Shown here: piece after piece, positions 38,196 to 48,367 of the stretch
Layout of the letters: every line of letters begins with the position of its first letter
How positions within the stretch are numbered: position 1 is the first letter of the stretch
DNA from: Caballeronia peredens
GTDB taxonomy: Bacteria; Pseudomonadota; Gammaproteobacteria; Burkholderiales; Burkholderiaceae
DNA: 64,000 bases
Direction of reading: 5' to 3'
Assembly (NCBI GenBank): GCA_001544595.2
Contig: FCOH02000003.1
Location: 310,001-374,000, forward strand
Translations under genes and position numbers: made by a program
The notes under the pieces: generated by a model
Seen by the model: the letters and a program-made list of their open reading frames with translations, nothing else
Database searches by the model: none
Told to the model about the DNA's origin: nothing

Positions 38196-38237
38196 CGTTG
38201 GACTCCTTGGCTTGACGTTATGGTCGGGTCTTCATCT

Positions 38238-40154
38238 TCAATACGCGCCGCCGACGTGATGCTCGGCAACGTAATGGTCCGGTCCTACGGCGACGAGCTT
38301 CGCGACGACGGGCTCGTCGCCGAGCGGGCGGATCGGGCTCGGAATCTCGTCGGCGGCGAGCATGCGGCGGGCGTGCCGGCGCGCCGGATCGGCAACGGGC
38401 ACCGCGCTCATCAGCTTGCGCGTGTACGGATGACGCGGCGCCTCGAATACGGCCGCGCGCGGCCCGATCTCGACGATCTGGCCGAGATACATCACCGCCA
38501 CGCGATGACTCACGCGCTCGACCACCGCCATGTCATGCGAGATGAACAGATACGCGACGCCCAGTTCGCGCTGCAGATCGAGCATCAGATTGACGATCTG
38601 CGCGCGCACGGAGACATCGAGCGCGGAGACGGATTCGTCGGCGATCACGACTTTCGGGTTCAACGCGAGCGCCCGCGCGATCGCGATGCGCTGCCGCTGT
38701 CCGCCGGAGAATTCATGGGGATAACGCTGCGCGGCTTCCGGCGGCAGGCCGACTTTTTCAAGCAGCCAGTCGACGCGCGCCTGCGCTTCCTTGCCGCTCG
38801 CGACACGATGCACGAGCAGCGGCTCCATGACCGAGAAGCCGACGGTCAGACGCGGATTCAGCGACGCGAACGGGTCCTGAAAAATAAACTGGATGTTGCG
38901 CCTGAGCGCCTGGAGTTCATGTCCCTGGAGCTTGCTGATGTCGCGCCCGTCGAACTCGATGGAGCCGCTCTGGCTTTCGACGAGCCGGAGCAGCGAACGC
39001 CCCGTCGTCGACTTGCCGCAGCCCGATTCGCCGACGAGCGCCAGCGTTTCGCCGGGACGCAGGTCGAAACTCACGCGCTCGACCGCATGGACCGCCGCCG
39101 TCGTGCGGCCCAGCAAACCGGTCTTGACCGGAAAACGCGTGACGAGATCGCGGACGCGCAGAATCGGGCTGACGGTTTCGTCGACGGCCGGCTGCGTTTC
39201 CTTTTCGACCGCGTCGGACGGGCGCAGCGCGCTCGCGTCGTCGGGCGCCACGTCCACCGGTTCGACTTCGAGAATCGGGAATTTCGCGGGACGATCGGTG
39301 CCGTGCATCGCGCCGAGCGTCGGCACGGCCGCGAGCAGCGCCTTCGTGTACGGATGCGTGGGCGCATGGAACAGCGTGTCCGACGGCGCTTCCTCCACCT
39401 TGTCGCCGCGATACATCACGAGCACGCGGTCGGCCACTTCGGCGACCACGCCCATGTCGTGCGTGATGAAGATCACGCCCATGTTCATCTCGTCCTGCAG
39501 GCCGCGTACGAGTTGCAGGATCTGCGCCTGAATCGTCACGTCGAGCGCGGTGGTCGGCTCGTCGGCGATCAGGAGCGCGGGCTTGCAGGACAGCGCCATC
39601 GCGATCATCACGCGCTGCCGCATGCCGCCCGACAACTGATGCGGATAGCGCGCGAACACGCGGCGCGATTCCGGAATGCGCACGAGATCGAGCAGATGCA
39701 GCGCTTCGGCGCGAGCCTCCGAGCGGCTTTTGCCCTGATGCAGCGCGATGGCTTCCGCGATCTGGTCGCCGACCGTGAAGACCGGATTGAGCGAGGTCAT
39801 CGGCTCCTGAAAGATCATCGCGATGTCGGCGCCGCGCACGCTGCGCATGGTCGCGGAACCGGCTTTCGCGAGATCGAGGATCTTGCCGTTGCGCCGCCGG
39901 AACGCGATGCTGCCCGACACGATCTGCCCGCCGCCGTGCTCGACGAGCCGCATCAGTGCGAGCGACGTGACCGACTTCCCCGAGCCCGATTCACCGACGA
40001 TCGCCAGCGTCTCGCCGCGATCGACGGAAAAGGAAACCCGGCGCACGGCCTCGACGATGCGCGCGCGCGAACGAAAGGAGACCGAGAGATCGCGCACGTC
40101 GATGACGCGCCCGTCGGGCAGTTCCAGCGGCGGAGTCGGCATCGCGGTCATCAT
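38238..40154 (-). CDS. gsiA: Dual ATP-binding ABC protein GsiA
   Basis: This 638-residue fusion carries two ABC ATPase domains. The first has Walker [12 protein letters not shown], signature LSGGMRQR and Walker [13 protein letters not shown]. The second has [28 protein letters not shown] and [12 protein letters not shown]. Each is followed by an oligopeptide C-terminal segment ([16 protein letters not shown]). The Glu-to-Ser order in the second Walker B (ADES) keeps the catalytic Glu. It drives the GsiBCD importer. The start at 40154 overlaps the iaaA stop. Confidence 0.94.
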   Translation of the reverse strand: MMTAMPTPPLELPDGRVIDVRDLSVSFRSRARIVEAVRRVSFSVDRGETLAIVGESGSGKSVTSLALMRLVEHGGGQIVSGSIAFRRRNGKILDLAKAGSATMRSVRGADIAMIFQEPMTSLNPVFTVGDQIAEAIALHQGKSRSEARAEALHLLDLVRIPESRRVFARYPHQLSGGMRQRVMIAMALSCKPALLIADEPTTALDVTIQAQILQLVRGLQDEMNMGVIFITHDMGVVAEVADRVLVMYRGDKVEEAPSDTLFHAPTHPYTKALLAAVPTLGAMHGTDRPAKFPILEVEPVDVAPDDASALRPSDAVEKETQPAVDETVSPILRVRDLVTRFPVKTGLLGRTTAAVHAVERVSFDLRPGETLALVGESGCGKSTTGRSLLRLVESQSGSIEFDGRDISKLQGHELQALRRNIQFIFQDPFASLNPRLTVGFSVMEPLLVHRVASGKEAQARVDWLLEKVGLPPEAAQRYPHEFSGGQRQRIAIARALALNPKVVIADESVSALDVSVRAQIVNLMLDLQRELGVAYLFISHDMAVVERVSHRVAVMYLGQIVEIGPRAAVFEAPRHPYTRKLMSAVPVADPARRHARRMLAADEIPSPIRPLGDEPVVAKLVAVGPDHYVAEHHVGGAY

Positions 40155-41128
40155 CGATAGATGGCCGTGACCGGCGGCTCGCCGACGCGCGCGTGTCCGC
40201 GATACATGCCTTCGGTGTTGAACGTGAGCGCGACGTTGCCCGCTGCATCGACGGCGACGAGACCGCCGCGCCCCTCGATGCGCGGCAGCTTGTTCATCAC
40301 GACATCGCTCGCGGCAGCGTCCAGCGACACGCCGCGATATTCCATCTGCGCCGAGACGTCGTAGGCCGCGAGCATGCGGATGAACATCTCGCCCGTGCCG
40401 GTGGTCGACACGGCGCACGTGGCGTCGTTCGCGTAGCAGCCCGCGCCGATCAGCGGCGCGTCGCCCACGCGGCCCGCCTGCTTGTTGGTGATGCCGCCCG
40501 TCGACGTGGCCGCGGCCAGATGGCCGTGCGCATCGAGCGCGACCGCGCCGACCGTGCCGAACTTCTTCGACGGATCGATCGGATCGTCTTCCGGCGGCGT
40601 GTTCGAGAACGCGAACGTCTGCGCATCGTGGTCGAGCATCGTGCGCGACGTGCCGCGCGCCTTCAGCCATTGTTCGTAGCGCGCTTCGGTGCGGAAGTAA
40701 GACGGATCGACGAACTCGAGCCCCTGCGCCTGCGCGAATGCTTCCGCGCCCGCGGCCGTGAACATGACGTGGTCGCTCACATCAAGCACGCGGCGCGCGG
40801 CGAGCACCGGATTCTTCACGCGCGTCACGCAACTGATCGAGCCGGCTTCGAGCGTCGCGCCGTCCATGACGGAGGCATCGAGCTCGTGCGTGCCCGCGGC
40901 CGTGAACACGGCGCCGTGGCCCGCGTTGAAGAGCGGGCAGTCTTCGAGCAGGCGCACGGCTTCGGTCACGGCGTCGAGCGCGCTGCCGCCGTCGGCGAGA
41001 ATGCGCTCGCCCGCGCGCAGAATGTCCGCGAGCGCCGCGTGATAGCGCGCTTCGGTTTCGGTGTTCATGGCGCTGCGCAGGATCGTGCCCGCGCCGCCGT
41101 GAATGGCGATGACTGGTTTGGCGTTCAT
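40151..41128 (-). CDS. iaaA: Isoaspartyl peptidase/L-asparaginase
   Basis: This 325-residue N-terminal nucleophile hydrolase, plant-type asparaginase, self-cleaves before the Thr in [12 protein letters not shown] (about residue 184). [10 protein letters not shown] at the start and [15 protein letters not shown] and [10 protein letters not shown] later form the active site. It removes beta-aspartyl residues from isoaspartyl dipeptides. In E. coli iaaA also heads the gsiABCD operon. The start at 41128 overlaps the stop of the RpiR-type regulator. Confidence 0.94.
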   Translation of the reverse strand: MNAKPVIAIHGGAGTILRSAMNTETEARYHAALADILRAGERILADGGSALDAVTEAVRLLEDCPLFNAGHGAVFTAAGTHELDASVMDGATLEAGSISCVTRVKNPVLAARRVLDVSDHVMFTAAGAEAFAQAQGLEFVDPSYFRTEARYEQWLKARGTSRTMLDHDAQTFAFSNTPPEDDPIDPSKKFGTVGAVALDAHGHLAAATSTGGITNKQAGRVGDAPLIGAGCYANDATCAVSTTGTGEMFIRMLAAYDVSAQMEYRGVSLDAAASDVVMNKLPRIEGRGGLVAVDAAGNVALTFNTEGMYRGHARVGEPPVTAIYR

Positions 41129-42120
41129 GACTCGCGCGGTTCCGTGTGAGTGGTTCTTTTCGTCGTGTGGCGGTGCCGCGCCGCGGTGCGCGTCTCCGCG
41201 TTCTCGTTCGCGTTCGCGCCGTTCAGCAGCGACGGCGCGACGAGCCACGGCAACACGAATTCGGTCAGTCCCGACGCCGCCTCGACCGAGCGCTTCGCGC
41301 GGTGCGCGACGGCGTCGCACAATGCTTCGATGACGGCGAGCACGGCTGTGTCGCAATTCGCCGCGAGCCGTCGTTCGGCGCGGATCGGCAGCACGAGATC
41401 CGCGACGTGCGCGAGCGGCGACGCGGCGCTGTCGGTGAGCGCGACGACGCGCAGCCCGTGTTCGCGCGCAAGCCGCGCGAGCGTGATGGTGTCGTCGACA
41501 TAACGCGGAAACGCAATCGCGACGAGCACGTCGCCGCGCGCTGCCGTGAACAGCCTGCGCGCCGCGTGCGACGGGCCGCCCGGCAACGCGAGCGACTGCA
41601 CGTTCGCGCAATACGGCGTGAGCCCGTGCTCCATCAGGCCGGCCAGAAACGCGCTCGCGCCGTAGCCGACCACGAAGACGCGCGGCGCGGAGAGAATGGC
41701 GTCGACGATCGCGCCGGCCTTGGCGCCGTCGACGGAAGTCTGCGCGAGACGCAGGTTCGCGGCCGCCTGCGCAAGCGATGCATCGAACACTTCGGCACCG
41801 CTCGCAGGCGACTCGAGCGCCGTGCGCAGTCGTTCGACGGGCGCGATGGTCGCCTCGAAGCCGCGCACGAGCGCCTCGCGAAATGCCGGATAGCCGGAAA
41901 AACCGAGCGCGCGCGCAAACCGGTTTGCAGTGGCGACCGACGCGCCCACCGCGCCCGCCAGTTCGTCGATTCGCATCGTCGCCGAGCGGAACAGGTTCGC
42001 CAGCACGAAGGCGCCCATGCGCCGATGGATCGGCGTGAGCGTCGGCATGGCGGCCGTGATGCGCGCGGAGATGAGATCGTCGGCCTTGGCAGGCGCGCGA
42101 ACCGGTAGCGAACGGGTCAT
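41125..42120 (-). CDS. MurR/RpiR family transcriptional regulator
   Basis: This 331-residue regulator has an N-terminal HTH_6 domain (about residues 15-95; MRIDELAGAVGASVATANRFARALGFSGYPAFREAL). A SIS sugar-phosphate-type domain follows (about 130-260; RVFVVGYGASAFLAG, GDVLVAIAFPRYVDDTI). It heads the operon that runs through iaaA, gsiABCD and two peptidases, so it is likely the local regulator. The effector may be a muropeptide sugar or a peptide product. The Asn/Thr/His-rich C-terminal tail (about 295-331) is not part of the SIS fold. Confidence 0.88.
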   Translation of the reverse strand: MTRSLPVRAPAKADDLISARITAAMPTLTPIHRRMGAFVLANLFRSATMRIDELAGAVGASVATANRFARALGFSGYPAFREALVRGFEATIAPVERLRTALESPASGAEVFDASLAQAAANLRLAQTSVDGAKAGAIVDAILSAPRVFVVGYGASAFLAGLMEHGLTPYCANVQSLALPGGPSHAARRLFTAARGDVLVAIAFPRYVDDTITLARLAREHGLRVVALTDSAASPLAHVADLVLPIRAERRLAANCDTAVLAVIEALCDAVAHRAKRSVEAASGLTEFVLPWLVAPSLLNGANANENAETRTAARHRHTTKRTTHTEPRES

Positions 42121-42336
42121 GAACGGCGCTGAACCTTCGTTGCGATGTGGGCGATGAAACTATATTTACTCGAAAATTTCGTCAAAAAAAATCTATTTTC
42201 ATTGAACTCGGGTTTTCGATAGGACGCGCGCTGCCGCACATCCGGCGCGATCGGGCGCGCACGTTCATGCACAATACTGGGCGCTGCGCCGCGAAAGATG
42301 CACGCGCGCGCCTTCTTCAAGCTCCGATCAAACCGT

Positions 42337-43602
42337 ATGAATTTCGATTTCCTCCCCGATCCGCTGCCGCAACAACTCGCCGCTCATCCGTGGGCGCAAC
42401 TCGTCGCGGGCTTCGTCGCGCTGGTGCTGATCGCGCTGTTCGCGCAGTGGGTCATCGCGCGTGTCGTGCTGTATCTCGCCCACCGGCTGCTCGTGCTTGC
42501 CGGACACGAGAAATGGGATCGCGCGTTCATCCGGCATCGCGCCTATCACCGGCTCTGGTATGCGGTGCCTTTCGCGACCGTCGCGCTCGACATCGACGAA
42601 GTGCCGCACGTCGGCCACTGGGCGACGATGATCGGCCGCCTTGCGCACGGCGGCGCGTGGATCTGCGCGTTCCTCGCGGCGGGCAGCGCGCTCTCCGCCT
42701 GGCAGGACGTCTATGCCGACACCAAGGAAGCGCAGACGCGCTCCATCAAGGGCTATATCCAGATCGGCAAGCTCGCGCTCGCACTCGTGTGCGGCGTGCT
42801 CGTGCTGTCGATCCTGATCGACCGTTCGCCGCTCTGGATGCTCTCGGGTCTCGGCGCGCTGTCCGCCGTGCTGCTGCTCGTGTTCAAGGACACGCTGCTG
42901 TCGCTCGTCGCGAGCACGCAGCTCACGTCGAACGACATGCTGCGCATCGGCGACTGGATCGAAATGCCGCAAGCCGCCGCCGACGGCTTCGTGAAGGACA
43001 TCGCGCTGCATACGGTCAAGGTGCAGAACTGGGACAACACCGTGACGACGGTGCCCACGTACAAGCTCTTTTCGGAGAGTTATCGTAACTATCGGCACAT
43101 GTTCGAATCGGGCGGGCGGCGTATCAAGCGCACCTTGCGGATCGACGCGCAATGCGTGCGCTTTCTCTCCGACGAGGAAACCTCGCGCCTGAAACGCTTT
43201 CGACTGCTGCACGATTATCTCGAGCAGAAGCAGACGGAAGTCGAGCAGGCCAACCGCAATCTCGGCGAACTCGCGAACGAACCGGCGAATCGCCGGCGGC
43301 TCACGAATATCGGCACGTTTCGCGCGTACGGGCTCGCTTATCTGCAGCGTCATCCGGAGATCCGTCAGGACATGGCGATCATGGTCCGCATGATGGAGCC
43401 GGAATCGCAAGGCATTCCGGTCGAGGTCTACTGCTTCACCGCGACGACCGCCTGGACGCAATACGAGCGCATTCAGGGCGATGTCTTCGACCATCTGCTG
43501 TCGATTCTTCCGGAGATGGGCCTGCGGCTCTATCAGGCGCCCTCGGGCGCGGATTTCGGCGGCATGGCGGGCCGTCTGCGCGGAGAAATGCCCACGCTCT
43601 GA
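42337..43602 (+). CDS. MscS-family mechanosensitive channel (YbdG-like)
   Basis: This 421-residue channel protein resembles the YbdG miniconductance group. About five membrane helices span residues 15-190, with the pore helix region PLWMLSGLGALSAVLLLVFKD. The MscS beta domain follows (LRIGDWIEMPQAAADGFVKDIALHTVKVQNWDNT, in two parts) and then a C-terminal cytosolic domain. It opens under membrane tension to release solutes. The start is ATG 42337 (MNFDFLPDP); no good ribosome site is visible. It is divergent from the peptide operon regulator. Confidence 0.9.
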   Translation: MNFDFLPDPLPQQLAAHPWAQLVAGFVALVLIALFAQWVIARVVLYLAHRLLVLAGHEKWDRAFIRHRAYHRLWYAVPFATVALDIDEVPHVGHWATMIGRLAHGGAWICAFLAAGSALSAWQDVYADTKEAQTRSIKGYIQIGKLALALVCGVLVLSILIDRSPLWMLSGLGALSAVLLLVFKDTLLSLVASTQLTSNDMLRIGDWIEMPQAAADGFVKDIALHTVKVQNWDNTVTTVPTYKLFSESYRNYRHMFESGGRRIKRTLRIDAQCVRFLSDEETSRLKRFRLLHDYLEQKQTEVEQANRNLGELANEPANRRRLTNIGTFRAYGLAYLQRHPEIRQDMAIMVRMMEPESQGIPVEVYCFTATTAWTQYERIQGDVFDHLLSILPEMGLRLYQAPSGADFGGMAGRLRGEMPTL

Positions 43603-43790
43603 GCCCGCGCGATGTTTCCCGCCAAAAAGAATCAGGCAAGAATCCTCCAGTTTTGTGTATTCACGTTGACGCGTCCCGCCCGTACGATCTAACCATCGCC
43701 GATGCGCCTTTTTTCCGCCGTCTCATGACTGCGGCGGAGTCGCTTTTTCTCGCGCATCGCCACTCAATCGTCATAAAAGGAAAACTCAAC

Positions 43791-44783
43791 GTGATCGATC
43801 GCGTCCATGCCATGCGTGTCTTCACGCGTGTCGTCGATACGAACAGCTTCACGCGTGCGGCCGAATCTCTCGGCATGCCGCGCGCGAGTGTTTCGACGAC
43901 CGTGCAACAACTCGAAGCGCTCGTCGGCGTGCAATTGCTCGCACGCACGACGCGGCGCCTGAATCTCACCGTCGACGGTGCGGCCTACTATGAACGCTGC
44001 GCTCAGATTCTCGCCGATATCGACGAACTCGAATCCGGTTTCGGCGCGGGCGAGGAGCGCCTGCGCGGACGGCTGCGCGTGGAAATGCCGGATACCGTCG
44101 CGACATCGATCGTCGTGCCCGCGCTGCCGGAATTTCACGCGCGCTATCCGCACATCGAACTGTCGATCGGCATCGGCAACCGCAATATCGATCTCGTCGG
44201 CACGGGCGTCGATTGCAGCATCCAGCTCGGCGAGCTGCCCGACTCGGGACTCATCGCGCGGCGGCTCGGCTTGCTCGAACAAGTGACGTGCGCAAGCCCG
44301 ACGTATCTCGACAAACACGGCATGCCCGCATCGCTCGACGAGCTTGCGCAACACGTCGCGGTGAACTGCGTCTCGGAGAAAAGCGGCCGCCCCGCCGATT
44401 TCGATTTCGATGTCGACGGCGAACCCGTCACGATGAAGATGCGCGGCTTCGTGCAGGTCGCCGACGAGCACGCGTATCTGGCGTGCGGCATCGAAGGGCT
44501 CGGGCTGATCCAGCCGCTGCGCATCGCGGCGCAGCCTTATCTGCGCTCGGGCCAGTTGCGCGAAGTGCTGCCGCAATGGAAGTCGCCGCCGCTCAAGGTG
44601 TCGGTGGCGTTTCTGAAGAGCCGACAGGCGACGCCGCGCGTATCGGCGTTCGTCGACTGGCTCGCTGCGCTCTTCGAGCGTACGCAGCAAATCGACGACA
44701 CGCTCACGACGCTGTATCGCTCGGCGCAACGTCGCGGCCCGGCGCGGCGCGATCGTCCCGAGGAAGAAACCGCCGACGCGTGA
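43791..44783 (+). CDS. LysR-family transcriptional regulator
   Basis: This 330-residue LysR protein of the CrgA type starts at GTG 43791, with AAAGGA ten bases before. HTH: MRVFTRVVDTNSFTRAAESLGMPRASVSTTVQQLE, seen in two adjoining parts, residues 8-42. The effector domain follows, containing VDCSIQLGELPDSGLIARRLG. The tail is Arg/Glu-rich. It is convergent with the YciI gene (19 bases between stops). The target and effector are unknown. Confidence 0.87.
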   Translation: MIDRVHAMRVFTRVVDTNSFTRAAESLGMPRASVSTTVQQLEALVGVQLLARTTRRLNLTVDGAAYYERCAQILADIDELESGFGAGEERLRGRLRVEMPDTVATSIVVPALPEFHARYPHIELSIGIGNRNIDLVGTGVDCSIQLGELPDSGLIARRLGLLEQVTCASPTYLDKHGMPASLDELAQHVAVNCVSEKSGRPADFDFDVDGEPVTMKMRGFVQVADEHAYLACGIEGLGLIQPLRIAAQPYLRSGQLREVLPQWKSPPLKVSVAFLKSRQATPRVSAFVDWLAALFERTQQIDDTLTTLYRSAQRRGPARRDRPEEETADA

Positions 44784-44802
44784 CGCCGTCACGGCGCAGC
44801 GG

Positions 44803-45099
44803 CTAACGCACGGGCGTGGCCGCGCTCGCGCCCACCACTGTGTTCCATTTGCGCACTTCCCAGCGCTCGACTAGCCCGTTCGTCACGTAAGGATCGTCCT
44901 TCGCGAACGCTTCCGCGACGGCGGGCGAATCGCTGTGGAAGAGCAACATCGCGCGATCGGCGGGCGCGTCGAGCGCACCCGCCAACACGATCTCGCCCCG
45001 CTCGACCGCCGCCCACGCCAGTGCGAGATGCGCGTCGCGAAACTGCGCGCGGCGCTCCATATAATCCGGGCAAAGTTCATAGATCAACAAATAGTGCAT
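44803..45099 (-). CDS. YciI family protein
   Basis: This 98-residue YciI-like ferredoxin-fold protein has MHYLLIYELCPDYMERRAQFR and, as in the family, a His in RDAHLAL and an Asp in DDPYVTNGLVERWEV. Family members are small cytosolic proteins related to dechlorinases; most have no known reaction. It stands alone. Confidence 0.9.
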   Translation of the reverse strand: MHYLLIYELCPDYMERRAQFRDAHLALAWAAVERGEIVLAGALDAPADRAMLLFHSDSPAVAEAFAKDDPYVTNGLVERWEVRKWNTVVGASAATPVR

Positions 45100-45248
45100 T
45101 ACTCACTCCTTCGGTGGATCAAACCGTTTCGCATCAAGTGATTTTGTCCGAATTTTGAAAGCTGAATTAAGACTTTAATCGGACGCGTCTGATCGCTTAA
45201 CAATAACGCATCGAACATCATGTGCGGATACTCGCTAAGGACCCCGCC

Positions 45249-45485
45249 ATGAAACGCGATCAACCTCCCTGCAATACCTGCTCAAAGCACGACTGCCGCT
45301 CGTGCGCGTGGACGTCGCCGCTCGACGCATCCTATCGCACGCTCATTCGCTCTCATTCCATGCTGTCGCTCGTCGCGCTGACTGTCCGGACCTCCGAACC
45401 GGCTCCGGCAGAGCGTTCATGGCTCGGCATTGCGGGTCAGCGCATCGCTCGGTTTATTTCGGCCATGGCGCCGCGTGCACGCTGA
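45249..45485 (+). CDS. Small Cys-rich hypothetical protein, 78 aa
   Basis: The protein starts at ATG 45249 behind AAGGA and begins MKRDQPPCNTCSKHDCRSCAW. The four cysteines in CxxC-x4-CxxC spacing within the first 19 residues look like a small metal-binding knuckle. The rest is basic with a hydrophobic centre (MLSLVALTV). No known family is recognised. It may bind zinc or an Fe-S cluster. Confidence 0.5.
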   Translation: MKRDQPPCNTCSKHDCRSCAWTSPLDASYRTLIRSHSMLSLVALTVRTSEPAPAERSWLGIAGQRIARFISAMAPRAR

Positions 45486-45623
45486 GAATCGTCAATCGAG
45501 TCGCCTCGAAACATCGTTTTCGTCAATTAGTTTGCGCGACTCTTTTTAGGATGCCTCTGCATATAGAATGCGCCGCGGTCGGGCGCTCGCTTCAAGCGCT
45601 CATGTAAATAGGATATTCATTCG

Positions 45624-47468
45624 ATGAGCATCAATCTGGTCCAGGCAGTCAATTCCGCGTTTTCGGACAACATCGCGGAACAGCTGTCGCAACAGTTCGG
45701 GATTCCCGCGCAGATCGTCCGCCAGGTGGCGGCGCGCGTCGCGCCCGGACTCGTGGCGTCGCTCATGGACCGCTCGACGCTCGTCCCTGGCTCGCAGTCG
45801 GTTTTTTCCGTGATCATGCAGCCGGAAACCGACGCGCATATGGTCGAACAACTGGCCCGACTGCTTTCGACGACCGGCGGCCTCAAGCAGCTCGAAACCG
45901 TCGGCCACTCGCTTGCCACGATCGCAACGGGCCGCCGCATCGATGCCCTGACGGACACCGTTTCCGCCGAAACCGGCGTTCCCACGCAAGCCACGTCGTC
46001 GCTGGCGGGAATCGTCGCCGCGGTGCTTTTCGGCGTGTTGAAGCGGCACTTCCTCCTCGCGCAATGGAGCGTGGCGCAATTGCCGAGGCTCTTGCGGGAT
46101 CAGGTTCCGGAGATCAGCGCGTCGATGTCGAACGCGGTGGCCTCGTCCATCGGCGTGGGCAATACCGAGGGCTTCACCGGCAGCATCGTCACGCGGCTGG
46201 ACGCCGCGGCATCCAGCCTGGCGCAGCGCGGCAACAGCGAGACCGCCGTTGCGGCCGCCGCCGAGCCTTCCATGAAAACTGCGGCGCAAGCCACGCCGCC
46301 CGCCGCGCCGGCGCAGCCATCCGCTCAGACCTTGCGCCCGCCGGTGCGCAAGCGGGCGCCGCAGCGTTCGAACAAATGGGTCTGGGTGCTGTTCGCGGTG
46401 CTGGCTGCCGTCCTGGCGGCGGTCTACTATCGCGGCTTCGCACGCGGCAACACGATCGATCTCAGCGCCGCTCCGGCGACGCAACCGGTCGAGAACGCGG
46501 TGCCGCCGGCTGCATCGGCGGTGTCTCTCGATGCGCAACCCGTCGATGCCGCGCCCGAGGCTGCATCGGCACCGGTGTCGGCATCGGCATCAACGCCGGC
46601 GTCGGCGAGCACGCCCGCGTCGGCCCCGACGGCAGCCGCGCTGCCTGCTTCGGCGCCGGCGGCATCGTCCGCCGACGCGAAAGACGCGCAATTGCTGTTC
46701 AACGTCAGCGCGTCGGGCAGTCCCGTGATCCAGGCCACGGTCGGCACCGAGGCGGAAAAGACACAACTGACCGATGCGCTGACCAGCCGGTTCGGAAAGG
46801 GCTACACGGCGAACGTGGCAGTCGTGCCCGGAACGCGCCCGGCAAACTGGCTCGCACGCCTGAACGACTTCGCGCCACTCATGACCGTGCCCGGCGCGGA
46901 AGCCAAGCTGACCGGCTTCAAAGTGGAAGTCAGCGGCGCGGCGGCGGACAGCAAGCTCGGCTGGGTCGATCGCCTGAAGGCGTCGCTCGGCGGCATGTTC
47001 CAGGTTTCGTCATTCGATGCCGACAGCGTGGTCGCCGGCGCCACGCGCTCGTTCCAGGATGCCATCAAGACACTGCTCGCCGCGAACGATTCCTGCGCGG
47101 GCGACAAGCTCACCCGAGCGCTCGACCTGCAAGTCGTCAATTTCGCCCGTGCCAGCGCGCAGGTGCCGGACAGCGCCAATGCAACGCTCGGCGAAACCGC
47201 GAAGCTGCTGAAGAACTGCGCGGCGAAGGGTTCGATGGTCAATCTCGAAGTCGCCGGCTATTCGGATTCGCAAGGCACGGCGTCGGCGAAGCTGGAAGTG
47301 TCGAAGGAACGGGCACAGGCGGTGCGCGGTTTTCTGGTGCGGGCGGGCGTGCCGCCTCAGTCGCTGACGGCCGCAGGTTATGGCGATGCAAACCCGGTCG
47401 CCGATAACGAAACCGCGAGCGGTCGCTTTGCAAATCGGCGTATCGCGTTTGTCGTCAAGAAAGGCTGA
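45624..47468 (+). CDS. OmpA-family protein with N-terminal DUF937-like region
   Basis: This is a 614-residue protein with three parts. Residues 1-215 are helical and resemble DUF937/YidB-type regions (IPAQIVRQVAARVAPGLVASLM). A membrane helix spans about 251-270 (WVWVLFAVLAAVLAAVYY) after a Pro/Ala linker. Then comes an Ala/Ser/Pro-rich stretch of about 65 residues and a periplasmic OmpA-type peptidoglycan-binding domain at the C-terminus (EVAGYSDSQGTASAKLEVSKERA, split in sequence; RFANRRIAFVV). There is no signal peptide, so the N-terminus should be cytosolic and the OmpA domain outside. A strong terminator follows. It could tether the envelope to a cytosolic partner. Confidence 0.85.
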   Translation: MSINLVQAVNSAFSDNIAEQLSQQFGIPAQIVRQVAARVAPGLVASLMDRSTLVPGSQSVFSVIMQPETDAHMVEQLARLLSTTGGLKQLETVGHSLATIATGRRIDALTDTVSAETGVPTQATSSLAGIVAAVLFGVLKRHFLLAQWSVAQLPRLLRDQVPEISASMSNAVASSIGVGNTEGFTGSIVTRLDAAASSLAQRGNSETAVAAAAEPSMKTAAQATPPAAPAQPSAQTLRPPVRKRAPQRSNKWVWVLFAVLAAVLAAVYYRGFARGNTIDLSAAPATQPVENAVPPAASAVSLDAQPVDAAPEAASAPVSASASTPASASTPASAPTAAALPASAPAASSADAKDAQLLFNVSASGSPVIQATVGTEAEKTQLTDALTSRFGKGYTANVAVVPGTRPANWLARLNDFAPLMTVPGAEAKLTGFKVEVSGAAADSKLGWVDRLKASLGGMFQVSSFDADSVVAGATRSFQDAIKTLLAANDSCAGDKLTRALDLQVVNFARASAQVPDSANATLGETAKLLKNCAAKGSMVNLEVAGYSDSQGTASAKLEVSKERAQAVRGFLVRAGVPPQSLTAAGYGDANPVADNETASGRFANRRIAFVVKKG

Positions 47469-47510
47469 AACCGATACGACGCTCGTTATCGTTTCAAAAC
47501 ACCTTAGTTG

Positions 47511-47546
47511 CAAAACGCCGTCGCGATAAACCGCGACGGCGTTTTG
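47511..47546 (+). terminator. Intrinsic terminator of the OmpA-family gene
   Basis: A perfect 15-base stem CAAAACGCCGTCGCG/CGCGACGGCGTTTTG has a six-base loop and U-rich descending arm. The A-rich ascending arm also allows it to work for the convergent gene. Confidence 0.85.
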
Positions 47547-47622
47547 CGTTTTGCGTCGCGCGTTTTCACATTTACGCGCACGAATCTTTGGCGCGTCCGA
47601 TGCTTCGGCGCGCCCGATGCGA

Positions 47623-48114
47623 TCAATTCGGCTTCGCGAAATCGTTCTCGGCCCAACGCTCCGCGCTTGCCTTGGTGAGCTTGAACGCAGGCGACACGCG
47701 CACGTGCGCCAGTTGCGTGCCGAAGGCATCGAAGGCCTTGAGATCGGCATACGGATCGTCCTCGTCGGGCACGATCTCCAGCGCGACGTTGACCTGCTCG
47801 CCGTTCACGTCGATGGCGACGTTCTTGTGCAGCATCGCATGACGCTGCTGCTCATGCCGGCGCAACACTTCCGATGCCGTCTTGACCAGCGTGCGGAACG
47901 CCGCCGCGTCGAGCGGTTTCGGATTCTTCTTGTCGCGGCCCATCGTCCACGGGCCGACAAGCGCGGGCTCCGCCTCGCCCGCCTGGATCATCTCGACGGC
48001 CCAGCCGTCGTCGTCTTCGTTCTTGATGACGCGCGCGGTCCAGCCGTCGTCGCGCCAGAGGCGGTCTTCATGGATTGCGTCATCGGTGGGGGTGAGATCG
48101 GAATCGGTGGTCAT
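47623..48114 (-). CDS. Conserved hypothetical protein, 163 aa
   Basis: This is an acidic, soluble 163-residue protein. The first half has RLWRDDGWTARVIKNEDDDGWAVEM, a beta-type module with paired tryptophans. The second half has AMLHKNVAIDVNGEQVNVALEIVPDEDDPYADL. No known domain is recognised. It is probably cytosolic. It is convergent with the OmpA-family gene and divergent from the glsB-type gene. Confidence 0.75.
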   Translation of the reverse strand: MTTDSDLTPTDDAIHEDRLWRDDGWTARVIKNEDDDGWAVEMIQAGEAEPALVGPWTMGRDKKNPKPLDAAAFRTLVKTASEVLRRHEQQRHAMLHKNVAIDVNGEQVNVALEIVPDEDDPYADLKAFDAFGTQLAHVRVSPAFKLTKASAERWAENDFAKPN

Positions 48115-48367
48115 ATCGTGGCAGCGCTGGCCTGCATTGAGACAATGCGACGAATTTTACCGCGCCGCGCGCACGCGGCATCGTTCGTGCTGAAGGCTTG
48201 GCCGAATGGCCGATCCGGGCGCCAAGGCGGCGGGTGTCATACCCAAACCCATAACGCCGTGCTACTTTGCATATACCGGGACGTCGCCCGGAATCAACCT
48301 GCACTGAGTCGAGACTCAAGCGGCAGCACAGCCAAGAAGCAGTAAAACTCTGACAAGGAGCAACCGC

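Noticed and set aside
37908..40160. 750-codon + strand frame over gsiA
   Set aside because: Antisense to a strongly supported ABC protein; composition typical of a shadow frame.
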